Counted from the first letter of the stretch, positions 48,412 to 61,013 are shown. The stretch is DNA of 64,000 bases from Zychaea mexicana (GCF_025766255.1 NW_026516738.1:157657-221656), one strand, 5' to 3'. The notes: a model not told the origin generated them from the letters alone. Numbers and translations: made by a program.

Positions 48412-49490
48412 ATCTTTTCATTGCTAATAAACTTTTTTTTTAACTGGATTAGGCATCCAATGCTATCTATAAACTGTCATTTAGCATGCATGTCCTTGTA
48501 TGGTCATCTTTTTCCCGCGAATACTTTGATTCATATATTCTGGAAACAAGTCTACTTTATCATTGCTTGTCCCGCTCTCCTAATGATGTAACATGTAAAT
48601 GAAAATTTGCACGTGGCTGACGAAAAAAGAATATATTTGGAGACAAACAAAGATATACTTTCTGCACTAAACCATTTGAGTGATGAGTGTCGTATTGCAA
48701 ACACCTGCATACTTGACCATTCAGGGGAAAGGTTAGTGGAGGTACAAAGGGTAAAAAAGGTGGGGGAAGAACAAACAACGAAATGCAGGATTCATTGTTA
48801 CTGAGGGAACAAGGCATGCAGCAATGGAGATTTCTGTAGCGCACACAACTCCTTTCGTCAGTTGTCATCCGATTACGGTGCTTTTTGCCGCGAAAAGGCC
48901 AAAAAAAGCTTTACACTGCTTTTCATGGAATGCACTGGCCATATTGGGAAAACATATTATTTTTGTGCGACCTTCTGTCCTGCGGAGTCGCTGCACTTGA
49001 ATAATGAATAGAATATTAGGAAACCCAATTAAAAAACTGATTTAGGAATTAAGCATGTATAAGGCAATGTATTGCAAAACGGATAACGCAACGTGCAGAC
49101 ACCGTTGTCATTCTTGGTATTACTGCTCCTTTAAGAAACACATGTCATCACAGTGGACTGAAGAGTAAGCTTGATTGTTTTGTTGTTGGCGATGTCTAAA
49201 CTATGTTACACCATCATTGTAAGAGAGAAAGAGATACTGCGTTTTTTTTTCAAAGAATTGAGCACAACATAAATTAAACGAGTACAGTACGATAAATATT
49301 TAATGACAAGCAAAGGTAAAAGACGACTTGTCAAGCGAATGATGTTTGGATGAATTGAAAGCGAAAAAGTGAGATGGTTGGGGTGGAGGAAAGAGGGCTG
49401 GACAGGGTAGAGAGGAGAGCGGCTATAAATCAAAGCTTCGACTCATTATACTGGAGAAGGTTTACAGTGACAGGAACGGAAATGAGACTT
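48412..49490. other. Convergent intergenic region
   Basis: A spacer of about 1.1 kb between the DUF3176-like gene and the LysM gene, which converge. It is AT-rich and holds a CACGTG at 48611. I see no gene. Confidence 0.45.
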
Positions 49491-51139
49491 TTAAAGGTAG
49501 TTGAGGAGCTTGCAATTGCCACCTTCGTAGATATCAACCTTGGTGGTGCGATGTTTCTTGTCCAATGATTCGTAGTTGGACATTTCGTAAACGTAGAAAT
49601 CAATGTGCTTGGATTCGAAGCTCCAGCTTTGATCTATGAATAGCAACGCGCGTGAGTTTAAGGAACCGTGGTCTTTTTTTTTACAGTTTGAAGTTGTACG
49701 AACCATCAACCAATAAACAGCCATTGTGCTTCTTGTTGGAGTTGGGAAGGGACCAACCATCGAGCTGAGGAACATAGATCTTGGTGTTCTTTTCAAGATC
49801 GTTAGCAGCGATACTGATGTAGGGACGGAGAGCAGAGCCATAAGCTAGTACAAGGTACAAAAAGCAGTTAGAGAATGTGCATTCTATGTGGATGTTTGAG
49901 AATGTCGAAAATACATGTGCACCTACCAGTGATACCATAGGGTTCTTCAGAGCGGTCGATTTCTTGGAAACACTGGTAGTTGCTGCAGGAGCAGCCACCA
50001 AGGTTGACAATCTTGTTACCAACGACACCAGTGCCTTCCATGACGAGGGCATCAGCGTAGTTTTCATTGACCTTGGCAATGGTCTTACCACCGCAGGTCT
50101 TAATGGGGACCTTCTTACCACCTGGGTTGTCTTCAGCCTGAGCAATCCAGTAGTAGGTGAAAGAAGAGTCGCTCTGGAGCTTCTTGCGCTTCTCAGAGCC
50201 GCTGGACGATGACGAGCTGCTGGACTTGGTGGTCTTGGAAGCCAAGTTGCTGACCTTGGAGGAAACGGTGCTGGCCTTCTTAGAGGAGGAGGACGACTTG
50301 GAGGACGACTTGGAGGACGATTTGGAGGACGACGAATCGTCATCCGAAGAAGACGAGGAAGAACCGCCGGCAACGCAGTAGTATTTGCCGTCGTTAAGGT
50401 TGTCGCACGAACCACTGTGAACTTGAGGGTTCATGTCGTAGAACTCGCTCAGGGAGATGCCGTACTTCTTGGCAACGGAAATGCAGCTGTCCGAGCTGGT
50501 AACTAGTGTGTAAAACAAAGGATGAGGAAAGGTATCAGTGAATCTGTACAATCATCACGATTATAGGTAAGTCAGATATCTGTATCATCTTTCATACCTT
50601 TGTGCTTCTTGCTGCAGCCGGACGAGTCAGAGGAACCGGATGAGGACGAGCCTTCTTCAACACAGTACTTTTTATTGATGTGCAAGTTGGTGCACTTGCT
50701 GTTAATCTGATCGTTCAAGGACATGAACTTGTCGGTGGAGATGCCATACTCCTTAGCAATAGCCTGGCAGGTATCACCGCTGGAGACTGGCATTTACAAA
50801 AGAAATTGGATAATTTGCGGTGAGTTATTGATCTAACACAATCAAGGAAGGTGGATAAGTAGTCATAAGAAGCTTACCGGTGTAGTACTCGGCACAACCA
50901 GTACCACGCTTCTTGAGCGAGATCAACTTGGAGGAAACATCGTCAGCTTCGACGAGTTTGAATGGGGCTTCAGGCGCATCATCGCTGTCAAAGGCGGCAA
51001 GGTAATTGGCAGAGATCTTGATAGTCTCGCCCTTGGTACCGTGAACAACAGCGAGAGGCTCGGCGCTGGCGGTGAACTGGTTGCTAGTGAAGGCGAGGAG
51101 ACCGAATGTGGCCAAAGTGATAGCTCGTTGCAAAAGCAT
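49491..51139 (-). CDS. Secreted protein with two LysM domains and a double-psi beta-barrel (3D/barwin-like) domain
   Basis: Exons in transcript order are 50878-51139, 50598-50786, 49927-50502, 49704-49844 and 49491-49633, giving 436 residues. A signal peptide (MLLQRAITLATFGLLAFTSN) is followed by ~60 residues, then LysM 1 (about 88-132, VSSGDTCQAIAKEYGIS) and LysM 2 (about 152-197, SSDSCISVAKKYGISLSEFY), each with paired Cys. A Ser/Lys-rich linker (about 198-255) leads to a C-terminal domain with YGSALRPYISIAAND and HIDFYVYEM, typical of 3D/RlpA-like barrels. LysM binds chitin or peptidoglycan, so the protein probably sits in or on the wall; the barrel may loosen polysaccharide. The donor at 49703 is chosen because it alone joins GCLLVD to DQSWSFESK. 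Confidence 0.83.
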
Positions 51140-52912
51140 TGCGATAGAGGGACGTCAAGCTAATTATACAGTAGGGAGGGGGGATAGAAAGGAAGATAAA
51201 AGAACGGTCAGCGCCTGGCTGTTACACGACAAGTGATAGGGTCTAAGAAGTTTAAAAGAAAGGAATGGGGGTTTGTTTTTCGCAAAACAAAAAAAAGTTG
51301 AAAGAAGTGTTGACAAGAGGAAAGGAAGAGAGGTTGTTGAGGATGGGCGCAAGCAGAGTATTTAAACAAAACGGTGAGGGTGTTGGAATAGGGCGGCTGA
51401 GCTGTTGCAAATTTCGAGGTCTAAGGTAGGACAAGCATAGATTGCATTGCTCTATTGAAGCAGCCTTGTGTCGCCCAATATACTTCCGCTTCTTCCACCC
51501 GGTGCACAATCCCGCCCAATATGTTCTTATTTGTCGTGTTCAGTTCTTTATTTCTCTTTATCCGGCGCAATTCGACAATCGAAGGGCGGGATATAGCCAT
51601 TTCAAGTTATAACTGCTTTTGAAGAAAACCCTGGAAAAGCGAGACCAGTCGTGAGTCAATGGCGATCACTTCTTGTCGCTGTGAAGAAGCCTATTGAGCG
51701 TTTCTTTTTTGACGCTCTTACTATATCTCCTCTGTCTGCTTTCGCCTCCCCCCCTCCTCCAACTCGCAGCTACGATACAAAATAAACGGCCTTATTGCTT
51801 TTTGCGCCCTCTGAAATTGTTGAACAGCCGAAAATGGCCCTTTCCTATTACAACTCGGTGTAACTGCCAGCCCAGCCAGAAAAAAAAACCCGTTTCTGCC
51901 TTTGCAACAGGTTACGCCTTGTGGACCTATGATTTCGTACTCTGGTAAAACTCGCAGCGTTACCAAAAAAAACACCCCCACTCCAGGCTCCAAAGAGAAA
52001 TCTTATTCTTCTGGTCTCCAAATAAAAATTAAGCTAGTTTCTAACGTGCACAGTATGCCTCTTTGACTTGACAAAATGAAATTCACTCGACGTTCCAGAT
52101 TGTCGTTTTTCTGTTGCTTTCTTTCATGAACGATGTATCCTTTTATTGTACGCTGCAAAAGATCGGTAAATAGTATGTATATTACATCTCACTTTGTCCT
52201 ACGTCATATAAGCCCTTGTCCAATCCATGGCGTCCTCAATTTATTTTCGGGCGGGCAACAACAACTTTTTCTCTCTCGCTCACACACCCGTCTCTCTGCC
52301 TGCGCCTAGTATATATGGTAATCGATCTATTCTTAACTTCAATCCAAGCCATCCACCCCCCCCATCAATTGATATCTCAAGCTCACAAGTCGACTCTTCA
52401 AGCTGATAAAAGCAGCTTGTTCTTTGTCTCTTCTGCGAATTCGCTGGTTACACGCCCAAAGACATTGTGGCAAAAGTAAAATGATAACTTCAAAGGGAAA
52501 CATCCTTTCTTGGATCCAATGGCTTCGAGGGGAGAGAACCCGACAATTTCCATTTATGCATAATTGATCCAGATATAAAAATCACAAGCTACATGCACTT
52601 TCAAAGATACAAAAGGTGCTTTGGCGCGTTGACCAGTGCCGTTTGTGGTTAAACGCACGATGTCCTTCGCTCGTGTGCCTTAGCATTCGGTCTTTCAATT
52701 ACACGGGTTCTCGCGCGTTTGACTTTATTTTTTTTTTTTTGGTTTAACGTGCTACGATATCACTTTATCACCACCACTACCACCGCCTACTTACCTATGA
52801 AGCATGGTGGACGTTGATCTGAGACATCGGCCTATATTCATATGCCATATAATTTCACAAATAAGTACGACACACAACGCTACAATTAAGCAAACGCAAA
52901 AACTTTCTCCTA
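51140..52912. other. Divergent intergenic region, LysM gene / OB-fold gene
   Basis: This 1.8-kb region holds both promoters. A TATA-like element (about 51359-51366) serves the LysM gene. Around 52200-52480 a TATA-like sequence, a CT-rich tract and a 55-codon frame (52315-52482, +) look like the start of a transcript, but I recognise no product. Confidence 0.45.
51359..51366 (-). promoter_or_regulatory. TATA-like element of LysM gene
   Basis: Read on the minus strand this is TTTAAATA, about 220 nt upstream of the LysM gene's start codon, followed by a CT-rich leader. Confidence 0.3.
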
Positions 52913-53966
52913 ATGAACGATCAACCAAGGTCAAAAAAGTGAGGTACAAAAGCGATCAGAGCAAAATGCTGCCATGACAACGCGATTCACTCAACGGTGG
53001 GTTTCCCTAGTATCCATGGCATTGTTGTCCAGCAACAGAATGAGACGAATGGAAAATTTAAAGGACGTAGTGTGTGGCTAGGTACATGGATATTTTTTTT
53101 TTTTGGGTGGGGTTACAAACCCGGTAATATCCGCATAAAAATTGACCGTTGTACACATTTATAATAGATGACAGCACGGGCATCATTCGAGTGGTACTGT
53201 CTCCGCGTCTGTGTCGCAGGCCGGATATTACGCAGTTCACGTTTTCATCCTCTGTTTCTGTTTTTGGGGCAATTGAATGGACCAGTAGTGGCGAGGCGTT
53301 TGTTCGTTGTGGAGGGTAAAAGGAGTGATCATATCTTTACGTGTGTAGGATTAATCGTGGTGAACCGTAGGCCAATGTCTCGTTTGTCTTATCTACAGGT
53401 TCCATGTCGACCATGACCCCATCCGTGAAATCTACCATTGGATTAAAGTGATGCAAGTAAACAAGCTGGATATGCGAATGCCTGCTGACGATAACCATGA
53501 TGGCCTGGCAAAGTCAAGCTCTTCATCGAATCACGTACTCAGTGAAAAGTTCCAGACGTTGTTCTCACAGCCATCACCAACATCACCTGGACCAGTGTCG
53601 CCGCTCATCAAAAACCATGACAGCTATCACAGCAACAGCAGCAGCTTTCTCGACAACTTTGACAGTCAAGAATTCAATTGGTCGCCAGATCATCCGTTCG
53701 CATCTTCCACACCCATTAGCCGCTTACCACACCTCGCAAATGGTGACAGAGGAGACGAAAATACACATGAAGGATCCCCTTTACGATACCCCGTACAAAG
53801 AGTAACACTTGCCGAAAAACAAGACATGGCGGACGACGATGACGACGACGATGAGGAGTTTGGGTTTGACGATGACTCGGCGCTGGATAACTTTGATATG
53901 AGTGCATTCGAAGAAAAAGCGCTGGACTCAAGGAAACGGACATTAGATGACGCTTTGAACGATTGA
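52913..53966 (+). CDS. Single OB-fold protein with acidic tail (RMI2/STN1-like)
   Basis: Exons 52913-52938, 53011-53081, 53168-53315 and 53399-53966 give 270 residues. After a short basic start the OB-fold (about 10-115) shows HGIVVQQQNETNGKFKGRSV, the strand-turn VDDSTGIIRVVL typical of replication and telomere OB-folds, a second barrel half with FTFSSSVSVFGAIEWTSSGE, and a closing strand-helix GGFHVDHDPIREIYHWIKVM. The rest is Ser/Pro-rich and disordered, with an Asp/Glu run near the end. Candidates are RMI2 (BLM-TOP3-RMI dissolvasome) or a CST-complex OB protein. The short exons were assigned by eye, so the N-terminus is less certain than the last exon. Confidence 0.62.
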
Positions 53967-54134
53967 TTCATAATACATTCGCTGTTTCTGGTTCACAATC
54001 TGAGTTTTTGCCTGCTTTGTTTTTTCTTTTTTACCCTATCCCATAGTGCCTGTGGTCGATATTTCGAGTTTGTTGACAGGCTCGACAGCCTCTTTTGTTA
54101 CTTTGCTTTTAGACAAGAGAGAAAGAATAGCACA

Positions 54135-54845
54135 ATGGCGACTGCCCTGAAACAGCCTATAATCAAGCAGCTGACACTAGCTTTACTAAAGCCAGACATT
54201 TGCGCCGATGCAGCATTACCACCAAAGATCTACCAGGCACTCAATGCAAAGAATTTAGACATTGTGCAGCAACGACAAGTGCTTTGGACCGAAGAGGATG
54301 CTGGGTCCTTTTATGCAGAGCATAAAGGGAAATTCTTCTATCAGCGGCTGTGTGGATACATGACGAGGTAAGCAGGCACAGCTTTTGTTGAGTTTAGGGT
54401 TCCTGGTCTTTTTTTTTTTGGCTAAGCTTGTCAATTGCTGGCATACAGTGGCCCCTTCCAAGCATTGATATTATCTTCTCCAAATGCTATCAAGGAATGG
54501 CGAGCATTGATAGGTCCTACTCATCCTGTCCGGTAAGTTAGCAGATATTGCCAGTAACAGCGATAGCATTGGGGGGCGCAAACCTTAATAAATGAAAAAT
54601 ATATAGTGCCCGTATCCATCAACCAACCACCCTTCGAGCATTGTATGGCTTGACTGATACCCGAAACTCATTCCATGGATCAGGTAATATCTGCAGCTCT
54701 GTTTTGGGGGCAATTGTGTCCAATTTATTAATGACTCTGTGCGCTTCCAATAGATTCGGATGAAACAGCAAAGAATGAGATTGGCCTCTTTTTTCCCGAG
54801 TTTGATGTGGATGCATGGCATAGAAACAACAACAGCAACAATTAA
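54135..54845 (+). CDS. NME6: Nucleoside diphosphate kinase, NME6-type
   Basis: Family members transfer phosphate between nucleoside tri- and diphosphates through a phosphohistidine; NME6 types are linked to mitochondria. Exons are 54135-54367, 54449-54532, 54607-54683 and 54754-54845, giving 161 residues. The NDK start LTLALLKPD, the segment GKFFYQRLCGYMTSGPFQAL, MGP-like IGPTHPVRARIHQP and the active-site block TDTRNSFHGSDS (His catalytic) are all present. The match to NME6 is closer than to the housekeeping NDK because of these insertions and the FFPEF motif near the C-terminus. No clear N-terminal presequence is visible. It lies 168 bp downstream of the OB-fold gene on the same strand. Confidence 0.9.
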
Positions 54846-55524
54846 AGTATATATAATAATGTTTTGTACATAATCAACCCAATTCCAAGATGTGCATATT
54901 TGTTTGTGTATAATAAAATAGCCCTTCTAGGGCATTTTCGCAGCGGGGCTGACAGATTAATTGGCCACATCCCACATCAGTCTAATTTTTTCAAAGTCCA
55001 TGTTTGATATCACCCCTGTACAGTAGTAGTGGATCATTGATGCCGGTGATGAATCAAGAAGACACATCATGTGCGAATTAGTATATTGGACGAAGAAAAA
55101 TAAAAAAAAATGGTGTCGTCGAAAGACATGCTGCAAGTACAGAAGCGGACGATGTATGAGCTGCATGAACGGGCTACATGCCGAAACTATTCTTTAGCAG
55201 TAAAGCTACATAGTGTTGTCTCCACTTTATTGTAAACAAGAAATCGCATAAACTCTCCCAGTGTATGAATTTCAATGCAAGGGTGCTCATATAAAGGAAG
55301 AACACCAAGGTAGTGAGAATGAAGTGATAGCACAAGCGTGGTCTGATATGATAAATAGTTCATGTGGGCTAGAATCCAAGAAAGGTGACCAGCTCCAACA
55401 AAATCTATTGGCTGCCTTTACTTCCCCCGGATTTCTCTATCCCGCACTACATATCACGCGCAGCTTCTGCCAGGTTTTTTTATTCTTTTTGCATCTCTCT
55501 TCTTGGCAAGCAGATAAAAGAAGT
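54846..55524. other. Intergenic region, NME6 / YPT1
   Basis: A spacer of 679 bp holding the NME6 3' UTR and the YPT1 promoter. No gene is seen. Confidence 0.45.
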
Positions 55525-56652
55525 ATGAATCCCGAATAGTATGTATACATTGATGTCGTTGTTCGGCAGGACATGAAAATAATACTTTAGGATGACAACA
55601 TCTTTGCTGTCTGCATCCGCCACTAATACGCATTGAATAGCGACTACCTTTTCAAACTACTCCTCATTGGTGATTCCGGCGTTGGTGCGTATAAAAGAAA
55701 CTGTATACCTTCAAGTACTTTTCTCACATTATTTTTTTATATTTAAAAACAGGCAAATCGTGTCTTTTGCTTCGTTTTGCCGACGATACGTATACCGAAT
55801 CATATATTTCTACTATCGGCGTGGATTTCGTAATTATTATTTGTTACTTTTGGTTAATGAGGAGAGATGATGTTGGGAGTGGGGTGTTGTGGCAAAGGAG
55901 GCAAAGTGGAGGGAGGGGTGTGTGTATGGGCCACCTCACAGCAGGAGGGTCTGTAGGAAGAACAGGGAGACTTACCGTTGTACATGCTTATAGAAAATCC
56001 GAACCATCGAACTCGAAGGCAAGACAGTCAAGTTGCAGATAGTAAGTTGGAGAGAAGGATGGCGACAAGAAAGGGCTCAACTGGATATAAGAGTAGTTGG
56101 GAACTGATGAGACTAAATATGTATGTTTTGATTAACTCTAGTGGGATACTGCAGGCCAGGAACGTTTCCGTACCATCACATCATCGTACTATAGAGGCGC
56201 ACACGGCATCATTGTTGTATACGACGTAACGGATCAAGATACCTTCAACAATGTCAGGCAGTGGTTGCAAGAAATCGACAGATACGCAGCAGAAGGTGTC
56301 AACAAGCTTCTTGTCGGCAACAAGAGTGACATGACGGACAAGAAGGTCGTGGAAACCGAGCAGGCAAAGGTACAGTTTTTCTAGGGGAGAAACCTAGCTT
56401 TCCAGCAATCCATGCGCTATTAGCTAATCCTCTCATATGAAACAATATCAGGAAATGGCCGAATCGTTGAACATACCCTTCTTAGAGACCTCGGCCAAGA
56501 ACTCTGACAATGTCGAACAGGCTTTCTTGACAATGGCTAAACAAATCAAGGACAGAATGGGTACCACCATGCAGCAACAGCAACCAAAGTCAACTGTCAA
56601 GGTCGGCCAGGGCGCATCTGTACAGCCCAAGCAGTCTGGTGGATGCTGCTAA
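55525..56652 (+). CDS. YPT1: Rab1-type small GTPase Ypt1
   Basis: An essential Rab GTPase for ER-to-Golgi transport and autophagy, prenylated on membranes. Exons are 55525-55538, 55641-55684, 55753-55829, 55994-56041, 56142-56369 and 56452-56652, giving 203 residues. The P-loop GDSGVGKS spans the exon 2-3 junction. Switch I is YISTIGVDF, switch II is [19 protein letters not shown], and the guanine-binding motifs are NKSD and ETSAKN. It ends GGCC, a double geranylgeranylation site. Exon 1 has only 14 coding bases (MNPE plus part of a Tyr codon), which is easily missed by gene finders. Confidence 0.98.
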
Positions 56653-58190
56653 ATGGACGAATTCAATTTCTATACTCTGTTTCTCTCTTGACTTGCCATC
56701 CTCAAGGTTCCTACCATCACCCCCTCTTCCCATCACATTCCCCTGCGACTGCCACCCTTCCTCAATCCTTCCCTCTTACACAACTTTTCTAATAAACAAT
56801 CTCAGCGTTTTGACCGGTTATAGTTATTGTGTTTTGATGTGGGACAACAAAGTCATTACAAACATGTGAAGAATTAACCCTGGTTTCACCAGATCGACAG
56901 GCTTACGTGGCCATCGTCGGTATGTAGTGTCGTGGTGGTCCTTGAAAGCATATCTTTTACACTCTTCTTTCTGCATACATGTTAACACCTATCCAATGGT
57001 TGTGACGAATTAGATGTATTGAAGGCGGGGATTCTCAACTGCTTAAAAGTCGTTTTTATGTGATTTATTGATCAGTAACATACTATTACACCTTACTGTA
57101 CTATCATCTTAATGATTTGAGACTCATAGCAGACCCAGAGGCGAAGGGTAGACTTTTAGCCGCAATATCAGACATACGGTTTGCATTATGCCATAGTACC
57201 GCATTGTTCGGCAGCTATCATCTTTACAAGATATATACAGCTTCAATTACATAGCAGCATATGTTCAACTGCATACACATCCAATACTATAGCTACAATT
57301 AAAAATCTTACTCACTATGCTTCGGACCACGGAAGAAAAAAAAAGTATGCTCAATAGAACTTCCATGGCACTTATTGCTAATAATATTGACTTAATTATT
57401 GGCATTGCAGTGTCGAATTATGATATCACATATATCTCAAAGATTACATCGACAAGTGTCCCGCGCACCACTCATTTCTCCAGCAGCACGAGAACACAAA
57501 CAGTACATCTACCATTACATGATGAACGCTATTATTATTGTCAAGTATGATAATGAGCTGCTGTATAATACAAACTCGAAGAGTACTGGTCTTTCCGCTG
57601 AATAGAACAATAGTTGATAAAAACAGAAAACCAGCGCTTTCTTGACCTTTTTTCGTGTCTCTATCCTTTTCCACACAAGACATATTTTGCCTGTTCGTTA
57701 AAGAAATGGAGCAATCATGCTACTTTCTCACTCTGTGCGACGATCGACAGGAAAAACAGTATATTTAGGTGCTCAAACGAATAATTACTAGGCTCATCAA
57801 ATAGCTAGACAATTACCTTAAAGCTGTTCTTTAAATGAAAAAGGCAGCAGAATACCAAAAATATTAACGAGACAGTGATGATGTTTATTTCATGCAGCGC
57901 GTTTTCCTTCATTTTTTTTATTCAAAAAACCAAGTATCACTGTTATCTCAAACAAGGAGACCCGCAAAAAGCAACAAGCTAATTTCAATGATCAGTTGTG
58001 GTCGTTGTTGCCGTTGCTGTAGGTAGCTACTGTAGTAAGTAGGTTTTCTTTGAGAAACGCTATATGTCTTACAGGACTATCCGAAATTGGCTTGTACCAC
58101 GACATACACATCCCGTCGTTGCTTATTGTACTCGCTGTGGTTAATTAAATCTTACTTCCCTCTTCCACTCTTTATGCCACTGACCTTTCG
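56653..58190. other. Intergenic region, YPT1 / flavoprotein gene
   Basis: This 1.5-kb region holds the YPT1 3' UTR (pyrimidine-rich to about 56800) and AT-rich DNA. Frames at 57317-57605 are not supported. The right end is the promoter of the next gene. Confidence 0.45.
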
Positions 58191-61013
58191 ATGTCGAGCA
58201 CTCAACAGTTTGATGTTCTAATCGTCGGAGCAGGTAGGGGTTATTCCATGTTCGATGCATACGACAATGCGATACGGACGAAGGAACCGGTCAACTCTAC
58301 TGCGACATATCCACTAATCTGTCATCATCGTCTATACAACAGGACCTTCAGGCCTGTATGCGGCTTTGCTTTTAGGAAGCATGGGCGTTTCAGTCCGAAT
58401 TATTGGTATGCATCATCACACTTGAAGCAACGAGAATCTACGAGAGCTGACACGACAGATTTGTTTGTTTATTTGTATATGTAATCTTGTATAGATTCAA
58501 AAACATACGTGTCCGGCTCAGACAATCCTGCACTCCTTCTTTCACCTCACACACTACAGCACTTACAAGCGGTCGATCTTGTCCAACCACTCGTTCAAAA
58601 TGGGATGCGTCACTGGCGTTTCCAGCTCTATGTAAACCAAGGTCGAGGAACCAACTCGATTTCTGTTGAACGGCAAAGTTTTCGCGTTTGGGAGAAAAAG
58701 AGCTCACAGTATAATTGGGCCTTATCGTGTGAAGCAACCGATGTCTGTAACGCTTTCAGAGACGCGCTGTACAAACGAACCGACATTCGTGTTGACTACC
58801 AGCATCGGCTCGTTCATCTTCAAGACATGACCGATCACAAAAATAAATCACAGTCTGTTGATTACCCCATTGTGTCTACCATCAAGGATCTCAGAACAGG
58901 TCGCGCCTTTTGCTGGCGCTCGCGTATGATCATTGGAGCGGACGGAGCAGACAGTCTTGTGAGACGAAAGCTCGGTAAATGCAACAAAATAATAATCTGC
59001 AAATGAAAAAATAATCATACTAACATAGGCGCACAGGTACACCACAACGTAATCGTGGTATGAGTTGTGTGGCTCCGCTGTACACTCTGCAAGTTACTGC
59101 TGAAAGCGACTTTCCTGGACTACGTACTGTTTCGGTCGTCAGGAAAGGCGAAGATTCGGTGCTGTTGATTGGTAAGGCCTACGGTTTTTCCCTTTTCTTT
59201 CAGACTCTATAACCTGTTATTAATCGAGCTCTATACGTTCAAAGGTCACCGAAAAAAGCTGTACGTTATTCTCGAGCAAAATCCCAAGTGGAGCCAGCTA
59301 GCACTTCTTGATTCGGATGACGACTTGCTAGAAGCCATCCATTCTCATGTGCAATCAATACTTCAACCGTACGATTTTCGTTTTACCGCTATCCACGAGT
59401 ATCGTTGCTGGCATGGTAATGATCTGGATACATAGGTCTACTACTTGTCAATTGATACTTACCGTCGATACCATATATTGATAGCTACCGATCCTATTGT
59501 GGAGGAATACAGTGCAAACAGACGCTGGTTTCTTGTCGGCAGTGCAGCACAAGTAATCAGTCCACCCGAGCTCCTGTCAGCTAACCTCGGTCTGGATCAG
59601 GTGTACAACCTCTGTTGGAAAATCTCAAAGTACTGTAAAAACTATGCCTCCGCCCACTTGCTCGATACATATGAAACAGAATCAAGGTCCAGGACAAATG
59701 ACTATACCGTTGTTTCTGATGCTTTGATGGCAATGATAACCAATGCTGCTGTTTACGAGGAAGATGAAAGGGGCGATGTGCAAAGCGGCAACAGCAGTGT
59801 AGCCAGCACGCCTATCCAGCGGCTCAAGTGGGGCAAAAGTTGGCATATTGGTGGCGTAGCTTACCCGATCAGTGACATCAGTCGATCTTCCATTCAAGCT
59901 CCTAATGGAAAACTGAAGCCATACAATGCTATGCAACTGCAGACATCACCTTTGTCGGGCCCAAGAAGAACAAGATCAACGTTAGCAGGCAAGGACACTT
60001 CCTCGCAGCTCAGCATAACATCTCCTTCAGTAAACAGCAGCACCACATCTTTCCTTTCTCGTAGTCGATCTCTCAGCAGTCTCGCCATGCGCTCAAAATC
60101 GTTCCTAGGGCTTCCTCGAACATCGACAGACAGCGTTCCGCCTGATCGATTCGACCCACAGAAACGACCATTGACCCGTAGTATAACAAGGATCAAAGCA
60201 CGAGGCTATCAGCATTATGATAACAACTCGGTAGTGAGGGCAAATCATCCGGATACGTGGAGAATCATTAAAGCGAACCATTATGACCTACTTGAACGAA
60301 TTGCAAAAGATGCGCAGCCGGGAGCATTCACTATTTTGATTTTTTGCAATTCACTCGCCGAGGATAGAAACTTGAAGAGTCTTCAGCAGTTCAAGCAATA
60401 TATGGATACCCCTTCGTCAATGCTGCAGTATGAGCAGCGAAGGCTTCACGATAGCCGATCATCGATACCATCCGAATCTCTATATGGTACAGCGCCAGTA
60501 ACACCAACAACCAGCAGCGAAACATCTTCACCACGCTCATCACTTTCATCCGGATTCACCGCTGCTACTAACCGCCTTTCGCGGTTTTTCTCAATGTGGT
60601 CCTCAGTATCGTCGATTGCTTCCTCACCCTTACCGCCTGCGCCTCAATCATCGCCACCGCCGACACCAGCCACCGCATCTCCTTTACGATTATTCTCCTT
60701 CTTGTACATCACATCCTCGACCAGACAGCAAGTCCAAGAGTTATTGTCAAATAACTCGGATTCATTCATGCACTCCCTTTTCCCGAAAGGACTCGAACGT
60801 CTATACATTGACCATGACAATCTAACGCACTCAGCATATGGGATTAATAGCAATGAGCCGATGATCGTAGTGATTCGACCTGATGGGTATATAGGTATGC
60901 GAGCGTGTATCGATCAGGTCGACCGCTTGAACGACTACTTTGATGCATTTATGATTCCACCAGTTGACCTCGATTCAGCTGCTGCCGATGTTGCAAATGA
61001 TTATCTGTTTTGA
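58191..61013 (+). CDS. Aromatic-ring-hydroxylase-like flavoprotein, degenerate FAD site
   Basis: Resembles phenol 2-monooxygenase (class A flavin monooxygenase). Exons are 58191-58233, 58343-58405, 58495-58974, 59037-59171, 59245-59415 and 59485-61013, giving 806 residues. The ADP-binding GxGxxG (IVGAGPSGLYAALLLG) and the DG motif (MIIGADGADSLVRRKLG) are intact. The GD motif, usually GDAAH, reads GSAAQ near residue 316 (nt 59538-59552), and the following helix is also altered (SANLGLDQVYNLCWKI is family-like). Two Ser/Thr/Pro-rich insertions (about 405-545 and 575-650) break the C-terminal half, which ends in the thioredoxin-like dimerisation domain (VIRPDGYIGMRACIDQVD). It may be a non-catalytic or weakly active paralogue; the substrate is unknown. 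Confidence 0.84.

Noticed and set aside
50157..50381. Acidic plus-strand frame of 74 codons
   Set aside because: It is antisense to the Ser/Lys linker of the LysM protein.
59894..60196. 100-codon minus-strand frame
   Set aside because: It lies antisense within the Ser-rich insertion of the flavoprotein's last exon and has no recognisable features.
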